Shown in pieces: positions 34,731 to 43,072 of a stretch of 64,000 nt of DNA. The notes under the pieces were generated by a model. The model did not search any database. It was not told the DNA's origin and saw only the letters and a program-made list of their open reading frames with translations. The stretch is from SIG220 sp045615545. GTDB lineage: Bacteria; Bacillota_I; Bacilli_A; RFN20; CAG-826. Both the position numbers and the translations under genes were made by a program. The stretch spans positions 1 through 64,000 of the forward strand of contig JAZLFA010000040.1 of NCBI GenBank assembly GCA_045615545.1, written 5' to 3'. Each line of letters begins with the position of its first letter. Position 1 is the first letter of the stretch.

Positions 34731-34804
34731 GCAGGTGTAGTTTAATGGTAGAGCATCAGCCTTCCAAGCAGATTACGCGGGTCCGATTCCCGTCACCTGC
34801 TCCA
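34731..34804 (+). tRNA. trnG: tRNA-Gly(UCC), with unusual anticodon stem and T-loop
   Basis: Cloverleaf with acceptor GCAGGTG/CACCTGC, discriminator T and encoded CCA. The anticodon loop CTTCCAA gives UCC. The D-loop keeps TGG. Two departures: the anticodon stem TCAGC/GCAGA has an A-A mismatch at 29-41 (normally GCTGA), and the T-loop reads TCCGATT instead of TTCGATT, so position 55 is C. It may still be functional. Confidence 0.9.
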
Positions 34805-34815
34805 ATTGCTTAATT

Positions 34816-34846
34816 AGAATGATTGAAAAACATCATTCTTTTTTTT
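34816..34846 (+). terminator. tRNA-Gly terminator, overlapping the rdgB promoter
   Basis: AGAATGAT / ATCATTCT, 8-bp stem with an 8-nt loop, then T7. The loop contains the rdgB -35 box. Confidence 0.85.
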
Positions 34847-34851
34847 ACAAT
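34823..34851 (+). promoter_or_regulatory. rdgB promoter inside the tRNA-Gly terminator
   Basis: -35 TTGAAA (34823-34828), exactly 17 bp, -10 TACAAT (34846-34851), then 7 nt to the ATG. No Shine-Dalgarno; the transcript should be leaderless. Confidence 0.65.
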
Positions 34852-34858
34852 TTTAGAT

Positions 34859-35461
34859 ATGAATTACGAAATAGTAGTTGCTAGTTCAAATAGGCATAAA
34901 GTTCAAGAAATAAGGAAGATTTTATCTCCTCATAAAATGACTGTTTATGGACTATGTGATTTAAATATTGATGAAAAAGAAATCATTGAAGATGGAAGTA
35001 ACTACCAGGAGAACGCATTTATCAAGGCTAACGCGTACGCGCATGAATTCAATAAACCAATTATCGCTGATGATTCAGGAATTGAAATTGATGCACTAAA
35101 TGGTAAGCCTGGTCTAGAATCAGCGCGTTTTGCCGCCTCAATGGGTGGTCATGATAAGGCAATTGAATACATAATCGAACGAGTTAAAGCAACAGGGATA
35201 AATACTGCTAGATTTATTTGTTCTATTGTTTTAATTAACGAAGAAAATAAACCATTAACTTTTGAAGCAGTTGTTAATGGTCACATATCATTAGCACCAA
35301 AAGGAAAAGAAGGATTTGGTTATGATCCAATATTTATTCCTGATGGATTAGATAAAACATACGCTGAATTAACAGAAGAAGAAAAAAATAAACTTTCCCA
35401 CCGCGGAAAAGCTTTATTAAAATTAATTACCTATTTAAAAATAAATCAAAAAATTATCTAA
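34859..35461 (+). CDS. rdgB: Non-canonical purine NTP pyrophosphatase
   Basis: Removes ITP, dITP and XTP from the nucleotide pool. 200 residues: VVASSNRHKVQEIRKIL, DGSNYQENAFIKA, IADDSGIEIDALNGKPGLESARFA, GFGYDPIFIP and SHRGKALLK. The start at 34859 is used because it gives the family N-terminus (MNYEIVVASSN) and lies 7 nt after a -10 box; an ORF start at 34823 lies in the terminator. It ends in a 4-bp overlap with the converging YhhN gene. Confidence 0.94.
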   Translation: MNYEIVVASSNRHKVQEIRKILSPHKMTVYGLCDLNIDEKEIIEDGSNYQENAFIKANAYAHEFNKPIIADDSGIEIDALNGKPGLESARFAASMGGHDKAIEYIIERVKATGINTARFICSIVLINEENKPLTFEAVVNGHISLAPKGKEGFGYDPIFIPDGLDKTYAELTEEEKNKLSHRGKALLKLITYLKINQKII

Positions 35462-36126
35462 GCCAAAATTGTTACAGCTAACAAACCAAATACAATTAAG
35501 AATTCGCCGAGTAAATAGGAGAGCATGATATAAAAGTCTCTCCTTTTTACATCCTTTGCAAATGTAGTAATTGAAAGGATAGTATCACTAATAAAGAAAC
35601 TAGCGTAGCCAATTGCCATTAATATACCAGGGAGTGGTTTTGCGGTATTATCAACTGCGAGCATAATGCCAAAGGCTAGACCTGTTAATAAAATCATCAT
35701 GTAGAAATTACCAGGTAAAGCTAATATACCACACATTTTCTTTGTTAATGGATAAATTAAGAAAGCAAGGGCCACTAGCGCAATTGGAACAACAATATAA
35801 GCAATATAATTTATTTGATATGAAAGAGATAATATTGCCTGCGCTATGTATAAGAAATGGCCACCCAAAAATACGAAAGTACCAAAAGCAAAACAAATCT
35901 TGTTATGTTTAAATAGCATAAATATATCGCCAATTAATCCAAGTATTGCGCCAACATAAATAAGAGGTTTACTAGGAACAAGGATAATGGCAGCTATAAT
36001 AAGCATCAATAAACAAAATGGTTTAGTAATTGCTCTTAGTTTTTCGTTTTCTTTATAACAAAAGAATAGATGCACCAAAGAAACTACACCAAAAAGGATA
36101 AGAAATATTAATCCAGGAACATTCAT
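35458..36126 (-). CDS. YhhN-family membrane protein (lysoplasmalogenase-like)
   Basis: 222 residues, about seven to eight membrane helices. The family pattern is seen in KPFCLLMLI, GDIFML, FAFGTFVFLGGHFLYI and GYASFFISDTILSITTFAKD (Asp residues inside the membrane). Animal members hydrolyse lysoplasmalogens; the bacterial role is unsettled. It stands alone and is divergent from the methyltransferase-like gene. Confidence 0.8.
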   Translation of the reverse strand: MNVPGLIFLILFGVVSLVHLFFCYKENEKLRAITKPFCLLMLIIAAIILVPSKPLIYVGAILGLIGDIFMLFKHNKICFAFGTFVFLGGHFLYIAQAILSLSYQINYIAYIVVPIALVALAFLIYPLTKKMCGILALPGNFYMMILLTGLAFGIMLAVDNTAKPLPGILMAIGYASFFISDTILSITTFAKDVKRRDFYIMLSYLLGEFLIVFGLLAVTILA

Positions 36127-36241
36127 TACTTTAATTTTAAATTAAGTTTTAAATAAAATAAATTAATTTAGCTAAATTATTTCTTTATACAAAAATAAGA
36201 GGCAGGAAATCTATACTAAATCTATAACCTACAATATTTTA

Positions 36242-36270
36242 TTTATATTTATGGGTAATAATAGTAAAAT
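36242..36270 (+). promoter_or_regulatory. Leaderless promoter of the methyltransferase-like gene
   Basis: -35 TTTATA (36242-36247), 17 bp, -10 TAAAAT (36265-36270), then 6 nt to the ATG at 36277; no ribosome site. Confidence 0.55.
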
Positions 36271-36276
36271 AATTTT

Positions 36277-37353
36277 ATGAACATAAATTTAAGCAATGCT
36301 GATCAAAAACAAGTTAATAAACTTTTAGAAGTAAAAGAAAATAACATCACTATCGCAAATTTACTTATTGATATTTGTTTAATTAGGGATGATGAATTTT
36401 ATAAACAAATTAAGTTTAATTTTGTAAAAAATAATAGTTTGGCTCTTGCGGTATTAGATACATTACAAATTGATATAAACGAACCAACAAATAAAAAACT
36501 TGTTGATGAATATTTAGCAAATGCATTTTTGTTTTTAGATATTTCAAAATACGAGCAAAATCCATATAATTTAAGCGTAAAACCCCAACAATTTAAAAAT
36601 AAATCTTATGAATTGTGTTATGAAAAATATCCAGCGTATTCATTTTTTCCATTAGATGATATTAAGTTATTTGGAAATAAATTTCTGGAATGCTCAAGCA
36701 TTGGAACGGTTAATAAAGAATATAAATATTTATGTTTAAAAAAGAATAATGAAATTTGGATGTGTATTACACCAAATGAAATTAATACGATGGATAATTT
36801 TATCTCTGAAGCAAATGGTAATGTATTAACGTACGGGCTTGGTTTAGGTTACTTTTCATTTATGTGCGCTATAAAAGAAAATGTCAAAACCGTAACAGTA
36901 ATCGAATCAGATAAAACAATCATTAATTTATTCTTAACCTATATTTATCCATTTATTCCAAACAAAGAAAAAATAAATATTATTAACAACGATGCTTTTG
37001 CTCACTATCAAAATATTAAACAAGGGGAATATGATTATTGTTTTATTGATATATGGCATGACGCTAATGACGGGGTTATTTCATTCATTAAATTTAAAAG
37101 CATGGAACATAATTATTTATTAACTAGATATTGGATTAACGAATCATTATATGCAATGGTAAGAAGATGTTTATTAACAATTATTGAAGAGCAACTTAAT
37201 GGTGTTAATCCATCAATATATTCAAAAACAAAAAATGACAATGATAGAGTAATAAATTACTTATATGAAAAAACAAAAACGATGTCACTTAATTCATATA
37301 AAGACATCGTTAATCTATTAACTAATAAAACAATTGATAAAATACTTAAATAA
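36277..37353 (+). CDS. Class I SAM-methyltransferase/spermidine-synthase-fold protein
   Basis: 358 residues. A helical N-terminal half of unknown type is followed from ~185 by a Rossmann core: NVLTYGLGLGYFSFMC (nucleotide loop), VTVIESDKTIINLF (acidic end of strand 2), INIINNDAFAHY and YDYCFIDIWHDANDG (strand 4). This is closest to spermidine-synthase-like proteins found in Bacillota next to unrelated genes. No substrate can be proposed. It overlaps the converging HAD gene by 8 bp. Confidence 0.6.
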   Translation: MNINLSNADQKQVNKLLEVKENNITIANLLIDICLIRDDEFYKQIKFNFVKNNSLALAVLDTLQIDINEPTNKKLVDEYLANAFLFLDISKYEQNPYNLSVKPQQFKNKSYELCYEKYPAYSFFPLDDIKLFGNKFLECSSIGTVNKEYKYLCLKKNNEIWMCITPNEINTMDNFISEANGNVLTYGLGLGYFSFMCAIKENVKTVTVIESDKTIINLFLTYIYPFIPNKEKINIINNDAFAHYQNIKQGEYDYCFIDIWHDANDGVISFIKFKSMEHNYLLTRYWINESLYAMVRRCLLTIIEEQLNGVNPSIYSKTKNDNDRVINYLYEKTKTMSLNSYKDIVNLLTNKTIDKILK

Positions 37354-38122
37354 CTTTGAAATGTTTTAAAGCTTTCTTTATTCCTTTACGATCAATTGGA
37401 GTGGTAACATAGAAAGCTTTTTCTTTTGCTTCTTCTCTACCATTGCCCATTGCAATACTATATTTAACCTCGTTAAACATATCAATATCAGGAATATCGT
37501 CACCAATACCCATAGCGTCTTCTTTAGAAAAACCATAGTAATCAAGTACAGCCTTAACACCTAATCCTTTATGATATTTACTTGGATAAATATCGCACCC
37601 CTCATCAAAGAAACGATAAAAATAAACAGGGAATTTATTAAAAGATTTATCGCTGTCTTGATGCGAGAAAAGAAGCATACTAGTAACTTCTTGGCCTTTA
37701 TATTCTTCTATACGTGGTTTCTTTTCAACCCAATGTTCAAAGAAACGAATAGTAATATCACTTTCGGAAATTAAAAAAGCATCATCTGGTGTCATAATCT
37801 CTAATACGAGATTCTGCTTTTTTGCTATATCAATGATATCATTTACTATTGGATTAGGAATTACTTGTTTTAATACATATTTACCATCTGTATAGGCTAA
37901 ACCACCATTTGTGCACACAAATCCATCATTATCAAGCTTATCTAAAACGCCAATACCTTTTAACGAACAATATGGTCTTCCTGTACACAAAACAATCTTC
38001 ACTCCATTAGAGTGAGCTTCATTTAGTGCTTTAAGACCACTTTTACGGAAGCGCTTGGCTTTGTGATCATATAAAGTCCAATCTACATCTACAAATATTA
38101 TTTTGATATTTGACTTATTCAT
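37346..38122 (-). CDS. Cof-type HAD phosphatase
   Basis: 258 residues. HAD motif I is VDVDWTLYD (a Trp replaces the usual Gly), motif II CTGRPY, motif III with the Lys in YHKGLGVKAVL, motif IV GIGDDIPDIDMF. The large cap of type IIB phosphatases lies between. Likely a sugar-phosphate or flavin-phosphate phosphatase. It lies 5 nt after the ABC permease gene, so it may be co-transcribed with it. Confidence 0.88.
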   Translation of the reverse strand: MNKSNIKIIFVDVDWTLYDHKAKRFRKSGLKALNEAHSNGVKIVLCTGRPYCSLKGIGVLDKLDNDGFVCTNGGLAYTDGKYVLKQVIPNPIVNDIIDIAKKQNLVLEIMTPDDAFLISESDITIRFFEHWVEKKPRIEEYKGQEVTSMLLFSHQDSDKSFNKFPVYFYRFFDEGCDIYPSKYHKGLGVKAVLDYYGFSKEDAMGIGDDIPDIDMFNEVKYSIAMGNGREEAKEKAFYVTTPIDRKGIKKALKHFKVI

Positions 38123-38127
38123 TAATA

Positions 38128-39147
38128 TTAAAGTGGTAAATCCTTCTTAATAAAATATTTGCTTCCAGCAAAAGCAAAGATAATTCCAACTAAAACCAAA
38201 ATGCCAAATTCCCAAATCCAGTTATATGAAATAACATCGCTACCAAAGTTTGTTACAGCTTTTGAGAAAGATGCAATACTATCAGTATCAATCAAAGTAT
38301 ATAAAGTGAAGTAATTAAATACATTCATTGCTTGAACGCCAACACCAACACTAACGAATACTTTGTTGCCAAATAAACCTAAGATACAACATAAGAAACA
38401 CAATACACAAACGCCACCACCAACAGCGATTGATTGGTTAGATTTGTTAAAGAATGCACTAGCACCAAAGCAAACACCAGTTAAAGCAAACATCGATAGG
38501 AAACTACCTAAACAATAAAGAGCTGATTTAAGGAAGAAATAATTAAACGGCGTTTCAACTTTTGCAGTTAAATTAACTATATAGTTAGCAATTGCACCAG
38601 TTCCTAAAGCTGCAATTGTAATAATTAAATACATTGCTGCTAAGCTAGCAACAATAAATAAATATTGAGTTCTAACAACTTTTTTTCTAGCAGTAGGAGT
38701 TGATAAAACATAGGCCATTGAACCATCACTAACTTGCGCTGCTAAAAGTTTATTAGCAACGATCATGACATAAATCATTGGTAAAAGGACACCAGCAATC
38801 TTATATATAAGATCGTTCATAATCGCATTTAAGTCTAATTGTGACATGACCTCAATACGCGAAAGAGAAAATCCCATTGTTTGTAATAAACCAAGAATTT
38901 GTAGCCAGTTCATATTTTCATCTTTTACATATTGTTGAACACTAGCAATATCAATATTTGTAAAGATTGCTTTTGTTCCAACCACTAAGTTAACGATGAT
39001 AAATATAGCAGCGCTTCCAAGAGTGAGCACTAACCATAAAACCCAGTTAGCTTTAAACGACTGTTTAAATAAAGGCCAAGAGAAATATGATTTATGTTCT
39101 GGTTTAGAACTAATTGGTTCCATTACTGCTTCATTGTTCTGACTCAT
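38128..39147 (-). CDS. ABC-2-type permease
   Basis: 339 residues with about six membrane helices. A ~30-residue cytosolic N-terminus is followed by a first helix and a large extracytoplasmic loop (about 55-115) before the remaining helices. The segment VSDGSMAYVLSTPTARKKVVRTQ is a typical ABC-2 coupling region. It overlaps the second ATPase gene by 17 bp and is the only permease for two ATPases. Confidence 0.85.
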   Translation of the reverse strand: MSQNNEAVMEPISSKPEHKSYFSWPLFKQSFKANWVLWLVLTLGSAAIFIIVNLVVGTKAIFTNIDIASVQQYVKDENMNWLQILGLLQTMGFSLSRIEVMSQLDLNAIMNDLIYKIAGVLLPMIYVMIVANKLLAAQVSDGSMAYVLSTPTARKKVVRTQYLFIVASLAAMYLIITIAALGTGAIANYIVNLTAKVETPFNYFFLKSALYCLGSFLSMFALTGVCFGASAFFNKSNQSIAVGGGVCVLCFLCCILGLFGNKVFVSVGVGVQAMNVFNYFTLYTLIDTDSIASFSKAVTNFGSDVISYNWIWEFGILVLVGIIFAFAGSKYFIKKDLPL

Positions 39148-40099
39148 ATTCGATTCCTCCTACAACATTTTCAATAAAGTATTTTTCAAGTGAATACTGC
39201 ACCTCTTTAATTAATTTGATGTTATGTTTAGTTAATTCTCTAAACATGCCATCAGTTTTTTCTATCGGTACCCTAATTAAGTAACCGTAAAATTCAGGAT
39301 ATTTTTCTAAGACAATAATTTGACTTGTGTCGGCAGTGTCATAACTCTTTTTATCATTAAATGTAATGACATATTCTTTGAATGGTCGATTATGAATTTC
39401 ATCCATATCGACAATGTCGATAATTTTTCCTTCTTTAATGAAAGCAACATAATCACATGTTTCTTCAAGTTCATCAAACATATGATTAGACATAATTATT
39501 GTTGTACCTTTTTCCTTTTCTTCTTTAATAATGTTAATAAATGATTCACGCATTAAAGGATCTAGTCCGGTAGTTGGCTCATCAAGCAAAACAATCTTTG
39601 GATGATGCATAAATGCCGCCACTAGAGCGGTTTTTTGTTTCATACCCTTACTCATACGTTTTAAGTTAGCGGTTGGATCTAATTGCAAAGCATTAATTAT
39701 TTCTTCCGCTCTACTCATATCTGTAACATTAAGAAGTTCAGCTTGGCTTTTTAAAAACGCACTTCCACTTTCAACAGCAGGGAAAGCAATTTCTCCAGGG
39801 AGATAGCCAATAAATGGTTTAATTTTTTCACTATCTTTCCAAGCATCCATACCTTCAACAGTAACACTGCCTTCTTGAGGTTTTAAAAATCCCATGATAT
39901 GACGAAGGGTAGTTGTTTTACCAGCACCATTAGTGCCACAATAACCTAAGGTTTTTCCACGAGGAACAATGAAGCTAACATCAAATATACCTCTACCTTT
40001 ACCATAGTCTTTTGTTAAATGAGAGACTTTGATTGCGATATCTTCATCTTTAAAATCTAATAAGCTTTTCGCGTGCTCATATTTTTTAAGCTCTTCCAT
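39131..40099 (-). CDS. ABC transporter ATPase 2
   Basis: 322 residues. GTNGAGKTTTLRHIMG (Walker A), a KRMSKGMKQKTALVAAFMHHP signature and LLDEPTTGLDP (Walker B), followed by SNHMFDELEETCD with the switch His. The last ~110 residues form a C-terminal extension as in BcrA/CcmA-like exporters. It is closely similar to the next gene upstream, suggesting duplication. GGAGG precedes the ATG. Confidence 0.93.
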   Translation of the reverse strand: MEELKKYEHAKSLLDFKDEDIAIKVSHLTKDYGKGRGIFDVSFIVPRGKTLGYCGTNGAGKTTTLRHIMGFLKPQEGSVTVEGMDAWKDSEKIKPFIGYLPGEIAFPAVESGSAFLKSQAELLNVTDMSRAEEIINALQLDPTANLKRMSKGMKQKTALVAAFMHHPKIVLLDEPTTGLDPLMRESFINIIKEEKEKGTTIIMSNHMFDELEETCDYVAFIKEGKIIDIVDMDEIHNRPFKEYVITFNDKKSYDTADTSQIIVLEKYPEFYGYLIRVPIEKTDGMFRELTKHNIKLIKEVQYSLEKYFIENVVGGIEYESEQ

Positions 40100-40110
40100 C
40101 TTAGCCCCTC

Positions 40111-41070
40111 CTATTTTTTATTACCAACAACACCAGAAAGACCGCCAAATTCTTTCTCTTCTTTATAGAAAGACATGAAATAGTCTTGTAATGTATATGG
40201 TTTTTCACCAAATGATCTCACCTTAAATCTGAGAACGGAATCGATGAAATCACTATATTGATTTACTTTAAATCTTACAAAAACAATATTACGTTTTGGA
40301 TTTGTATTAACTACTTCAAATGGACATTTTGATAAATATCTTTCCATATTGTCATAATCTTTAAATTCCAAAACATATGTTTTGGTAGAAATATCTTTTA
40401 CATCTTCAGCTCTAAAAGTTGAAACGTGTTTACCATCTTTAATAATAGAAATATTGTCACAAGTCGCATCAACTTCAGAGAAGATGTGGCTGGAAAGGAG
40501 AATGGTTTTTCCTCTTTTCTTTTCATCCACAATGAATTTGATGAATATTTGTTGCATAACAGGATCTAGTCCACTGGTAGGTTCATCTAATATTAAAACG
40601 TCAGGATCATTCATAAATGCTGCAACAACAGCGAGCTTACGTTTTTCACCTAACGACATACTTTTTACCATTGGAGATGGATCAAATTTAAATAAGCGAA
40701 GAAGATAATCTAATCTTTCTTGATTAACTTCGCCACGCATATCCTGCATCATCTTAATAAATCCCCAGCCATTTAATCCCATTGGAATATTTGGTTCACC
40801 AGGGAGGTAACCAACTTTTGCAAGAATCTTGTCAGTATTTCCAAAAGTATCAATTCCAAAGATTTTTGTGAAACCAGTTGTTGGTTTAGAAAAACCCATA
40901 ATATGCCTTATGGTCGTAGATTTACCCGCTCCATTAGGACCTAAATAGCCATAACATTCACCTTTATGGACTTGAATTGAAACATCGAAAACACCACGGC
41001 CATAACCATAGTCTTTAGTCAAGTGACTAACTTCAATAACAACAGGTTCTTTTGAAAAATCCTTGCTCAT
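40111..41070 (-). CDS. ABC transporter ATPase 1
   Basis: 319 residues. GPNGAGKSTTIRHIMG, SMSLGEKRKLAVVAAFMNDP, LILDEPTSGLDP and SSHIFSEVDATCD are present. It shares with ATPase 2 the HLTKDYGxGRGxFDVS start and the RHIMGF and GYLPGE stretches, so the two may form a heterodimer under one permease. The ATG lies 6 nt after AAAGGA. Confidence 0.93.
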   Translation of the reverse strand: MSKDFSKEPVVIEVSHLTKDYGYGRGVFDVSIQVHKGECYGYLGPNGAGKSTTIRHIMGFSKPTTGFTKIFGIDTFGNTDKILAKVGYLPGEPNIPMGLNGWGFIKMMQDMRGEVNQERLDYLLRLFKFDPSPMVKSMSLGEKRKLAVVAAFMNDPDVLILDEPTSGLDPVMQQIFIKFIVDEKKRGKTILLSSHIFSEVDATCDNISIIKDGKHVSTFRAEDVKDISTKTYVLEFKDYDNMERYLSKCPFEVVNTNPKRNIVFVRFKVNQYSDFIDSVLRFKVRSFGEKPYTLQDYFMSFYKEEKEFGGLSGVVGNKK

Positions 41071-41071
41071 A

Positions 41072-41968
41072 TTATTCCTTTGTTAATTCAATAGGCACTA
41101 AGTGTGCAGCTCTAAATGTATAACTATATTGAGAGAAAAGTGGAGCAAAATTTTCATTCATTTCTTTTACTTCGTTAATATTATGTTTTTCATCTACAAG
41201 CGGGGCAGTACCAACTCTACTTTGAAAATCTTGATTTCCATCCGCACCAGGAAGATCACCACAGCCAGCAGGAAGTTCATCTTTCTTTTGCAAGTTATGA
41301 ATAATTAAGTTATCGAATCTACCAGTTGAGTCATATGTTGGAATGATAAATAAACCATACCAACATAGTTGGAATAAGAAATCATTAAAACTAACAGGCA
41401 TTGTGATTGAAATTTTATTACCGCTTAAAAATGCCACCAATATCGATTCAATAATAATTTCACTTAATTCAGAGCTTATCTCTGGAGGAAGAATCATCGA
41501 AAAAGCAGCAGTACCAATTCTCATTCGGTTACCTTTTCCGTTAGTTACTTTTTCATCAAGACTATAGTAAAGATGTAAATCTTCTTCACTAAAGAAGACG
41601 GAAAGAAGCTCTTTAATTTCATCAAAAGTTACTACATCAGAATTTAAAAGAGCTAAAATAGCGTTCGCAAGTAAATCAATCTTAGACATGGATGTTCCGC
41701 CAGTAAGAAGCGCAAAATCAAGCACTCTTTTTGTATTATATAAAGAAGGCACGCTTGAAGAGCTTGAAGGTGACTGACTACCGCTAGTAAGAGCAGGTTC
41801 AGCAGGAATCTCGTAGATTTCTTGTGTTAAATTTAAAGAAACACCAATTGTAGATTCAGGAGTGCTACCAAGCTTAAAGGAATATTTTCCATAAATGCTA
41901 GATGAACTACATGAAGTCAAAGCCATAAACGGAATGGCTAATAGAAGTAACATTTTTTTCAATTTCAT
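41072..41968 (-). CDS. Hypothetical lipoprotein of the ABC module
   Basis: 298 residues. A signal peptide MKLKKMLLLLAIPFMALTSC ends in the lipobox LTSC (Cys20), so it should be acylated and held outside the membrane. A Ser-rich patch (SGSQSPSSSSS) occurs near residue 65. No family recognised. It is the first gene of the lipoprotein-ATPase-ATPase-permease-HAD set, with GGAGG upstream, and may be a sensor or substrate-binding part of an exporter. Confidence 0.8.
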   Translation of the reverse strand: MKLKKMLLLLAIPFMALTSCSSSSIYGKYSFKLGSTPESTIGVSLNLTQEIYEIPAEPALTSGSQSPSSSSSVPSLYNTKRVLDFALLTGGTSMSKIDLLANAILALLNSDVVTFDEIKELLSVFFSEEDLHLYYSLDEKVTNGKGNRMRIGTAAFSMILPPEISSELSEIIIESILVAFLSGNKISITMPVSFNDFLFQLCWYGLFIIPTYDSTGRFDNLIIHNLQKKDELPAGCGDLPGADGNQDFQSRVGTAPLVDEKHNINEVKEMNENFAPLFSQYSYTFRAAHLVPIELTKE

Positions 41969-42000
41969 AAATAAATACCTCCGGTAACTTTATAAATTAA

Positions 42001-42402
42001 CTAGATTTTTTTAACAAATGTAACAACATTTTGATTATTAATACGTTCATACTTTATCTCATCAGTAAGTTTCTTACACATCAAAATGCCAAGACCACCA
42101 ATATCGCGATCTTCAGCATGAAGAGTGATATCAGGATCTTCTTTTGCGAGTGGATCAAAAGCAAAACCAGAATCAATAATTTGATAGGTAAGCGAATTAT
42201 CAACTAACTCAATAGAAATGTCACATTTGCCTTCTTTGTTTGGATAAGCAAATTTTGCAACATTAGTAAAAAGTTCTTCCACTACTATATTCATAGACAT
42301 TAACACCTTCATCTCAACACCAAAAGATTCCAAAGTTTCTTCATTAAAAGATAAAACGTTTGGAAATTCATCTAATGATGCAATAAAAGATTGTTTTGCC
42401 AT
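42001..42402 (-). CDS. Anti-sigma-factor-type ATPase (RsbW/SpoIIAB-like)
   Basis: 133 residues of the GHKL fold: VVEELFTNVAKFAYP (N box), IIDSGFAFDP (G1-like) and IGGLGILMCKKLTDEI. Such small HATPase_c_2 proteins phosphorylate STAS antagonists and hold a sigma factor or other partner. Lies 78 nt downstream of the STAS gene on the same strand. A short CCTAGTAA/TTACTAGG inverted repeat is in the gap. No sigma factor gene is nearby. Confidence 0.82.
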   Translation of the reverse strand: MAKQSFIASLDEFPNVLSFNEETLESFGVEMKVLMSMNIVVEELFTNVAKFAYPNKEGKCDISIELVDNSLTYQIIDSGFAFDPLAKEDPDITLHAEDRDIGGLGILMCKKLTDEIKYERINNQNVVTFVKKI

Positions 42403-42480
42403 AAAACCACCATTATGAATAATCCTAGTAAAAATTGATATTCTTACTAGGCAAAATTCAAAATATAATTATCAACAATA

Positions 42481-42777
42481 TTATTCAATATTGAGGATAT
42501 AAGAGAAGCCAGTCATTTCAAAGATTTCTTTGATAGAATCACTGACATGAATAAGGTTCATTGTACCTTGTTTGCTCATTACTTTTTGAGCGCCTAAAAT
42601 AACACGTAAACCAGCACTTGAAATATATTCAAGATTTGCGAAATCAAATGTTAAATGATTAATTCCAGGAAGTGATTGATTTAAAACAGTTTCAAGTTCT
42701 GGAGAAGTGACTGTATCAAGTCTACCAGTAATAGCAATTGTTAAACTTGTGTCATTTAATTTCTTTTCAATAGTCAT
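42481..42777 (-). CDS. STAS-domain anti-anti-sigma factor
   Basis: 98 residues. ITGRLDTVTSPELE and LTFDFANLEYISSAGLRVIL are the STAS core; Ser53/Ser54 in ISSAG is the phosphorylation site region. The start at 42777 (MTIEKK) has AGAGGAAAT upstream; the longer ORF to 42804 is not used. Partner of the downstream GHKL ATPase in a partner-switching pair. Confidence 0.88.
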   Translation of the reverse strand: MTIEKKLNDTSLTIAITGRLDTVTSPELETVLNQSLPGINHLTFDFANLEYISSAGLRVILGAQKVMSKQGTMNLIHVSDSIKEIFEMTGFSYILNIE

Positions 42778-42805
42778 AATTATTTCCTCTTTTTTTCTTT
42801 TCAAT

Positions 42806-42834
42806 ATTATAAATTGAAATTTATTATTTTTCTA
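42806..42834 (-). promoter_or_regulatory. STAS gene promoter
   Basis: -35 TAGAAA (42829-42834), 17 bp, -10 TATAAT (42806-42811), with an AGAGGA ribosome site downstream. Confidence 0.55.
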
Positions 42835-42896
42835 TTACTTTTTATCATATCAACATATTGAATCATTATTTATTGATCAATCGTAAAAATTACAAA

Positions 42897-42923
42897 TAAA
42901 AAGCGTAACAAAGTTACGCATTT
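42897..42923 (-). terminator. tRNA-Ser(GCU) terminator
   Basis: Minus-strand GCGTAAC-TTT-GTTACGC followed by T5. Confidence 0.85.
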
Positions 42924-42931
42924 TAATTAAA

Positions 42932-43022
42932 TGGCGGAGCAAGAGAGACTCGAACCCTCGCACCGGAAACCCGATCTACGTCCTTAGCAGGGACGCCCCT
43001 TCACCAACTTGGGTATTGCTCC
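42932..43022 (-). tRNA. trnS: tRNA-Ser(GCU)
   Basis: Class II tRNA with acceptor GGAGCAA/TTGCTCC, discriminator G and encoded CCA. The anticodon loop CTGCTAA gives GCU, and a long variable arm (TAGATCGGG...CCGGTGCG) is present. Confidence 0.95.
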
Positions 43023-43033
43023 AATAGTGCCCA

Positions 43034-43062
43034 ATTATATTAACATAATTAGGCGAATTTAA
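43034..43062 (-). promoter_or_regulatory. tRNA-Ser(GCU) promoter
   Basis: -35 TTAAAT (43057-43062), 17 bp, -10 TATAAT (43034-43039), 11 nt before the tRNA. The tRNA could also be read from proS. Confidence 0.55.
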
Positions 43063-43072
43063 TAAATGTTTT

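Noticed and set aside
42424..42451. CCTAGTAA/TTACTAGG inverted repeat as a terminator
   Set aside because: No T-tract on either side; at most a weak mRNA structure between the STAS and GHKL genes.
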